From the NCBI GenBank assembly GCA_016705545.1, contig JADIYA010000018.1:1-64000 (forward strand): a stretch of DNA of 64,000 bases, read 5' to 3'. The translations under genes and the position numbers were made by a program. The first letter of the stretch is position 1; every line of letters begins with the position of its first letter. This document shows positions 63,893-64,000 of the stretch, piece after piece. The notes beneath the pieces are model-generated. The model saw only the letters and a program-made list of their open reading frames with translations, was not told the DNA's origin and did not search any database. This stretch comes from Flavobacteriales bacterium (lineage in GTDB: Bacteria; Bacteroidota; Bacteroidia; Flavobacteriales_F; PHOS-HE28).

Positions 63893-64000
63893 TCATGCGT
63901 CCTGCGTCCATTCCATGCGACGATCTGCCCCGAAGGCCCATGGCGCGCCGTTGTTCTCCACGTTGTTGAACATGCTCGTGAGCGCGGGGCGCGTGCTGCT
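63893..64000 (-). CDS. Fe-S oxidoreductase, C-terminal fragment (runs off right edge)
   Basis: The final 35 residues of a gene continuing beyond the window: SMFNNVENNGAPWAFGADRR and EWTQDA before the TGA. The MFNNVENNGxPWxF segment is the usual C-terminus of Bacteroidota 4Fe-4S dicluster/(Fe-S) oxidoreductases that pair with the downstream CCG protein. The rest cannot be seen. The stop is 45 bp before the next gene start. Confidence 0.65.
   Translation of the reverse strand, partial: SSTRPALTSMFNNVENNGAPWAFGADRRMEWTQDA

Noticed and set aside
1..64000. Prophage, toxin-antitoxin, restriction or CRISPR-Cas systems
   Set aside because: No integrase, capsid, terminase, nuclease, methylase or Cas motifs were recognised in any frame; the only mobile gene is the Y1 transposase.

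Overview
The window is a GC-rich chromosomal segment from a Bacteroidota, most likely an uncultured member of Flavobacteriales. The evidence is a C-terminal type IX secretion sorting domain (CotH protein at 20828-23236), Bacteroidota-restricted families (DUF4924, DUF349, an OstA-like protein, the small protein usually mislabelled 'ABC transporter ATPase'), a KdnB-type Kdo 8-oxidase, and -7 promoter boxes of the Bacteroidota form TAnnTTTG/TAnnTTCG. Shine-Dalgarno sequences are not evident.

Layout. 1-11.6 kb: a mainly minus-strand glycan operon with a GT4 fragment, a sugar-nucleotide epimerase, seven GT2-containing genes (one a GT4-GT2 fusion), a UDP-GlcNAc 2-epimerase, a hexapeptide acyltransferase and a methyltransferase; one GT2 is on the plus strand. 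11.6-32.2 kb: chromosomal core genes (chorismate synthase, imidazolonepropionase, CPBP protease, SpoIIE-type phosphatase, DUF349 protein, thioesterase, KdnB, CotH/T9SS protein, dipeptidyl peptidase III, ornithine aminotransferase, CsgG-like lipoprotein, MscL, SRP RNA, SDR, bestrophin, dicarboxylate symporter). 32.2-33.4 kb: a Y1 (IS200/REP-type) transposase between duplicated palindromic repeats. 33.4-53.9 kb: a second, accessory surface-glycan locus, almost all minus strand: GT4 and GT2 enzymes, four sulfotransferases, a B12-dependent-mutase-like protein, an opine-type dehydrogenase, an ATP-grasp ligase, two DegT-type PLP proteins, a WbqC-like protein, then Wzt, Wzm and a Wzc-type tyrosine kinase. 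53.9-58.2 kb: a plus-strand block with a 68-residue PID-CTERM-like substrate, an exosortase, a membrane partner, a Skp/OmpH-like protein, a DUF4924 protein and an OstA-like protein. 58.2-64 kb: two CotH-family proteins with a small membrane protein, then Fe-S oxidoreductase genes.

Working together: nucleotide-sugar enzymes and glycosyltransferases would build a glycan, sulfotransferases and the amino-acid-type enzymes would decorate it, Wzm/Wzt would export it and Wzc would regulate synthesis. The exosortase block next door could anchor a protein at the envelope. The mutase + opine dehydrogenase + ATP-grasp set and the minimal exosortase operon are the two most novel-looking systems.

Caution: nearly every gene at 33.4-48.5 kb is split by one- or two-base indels, many in short homopolymers, with no other visible decay. 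I treat these as genes broken by probable sequence error, and give the full reconstructed span of each.
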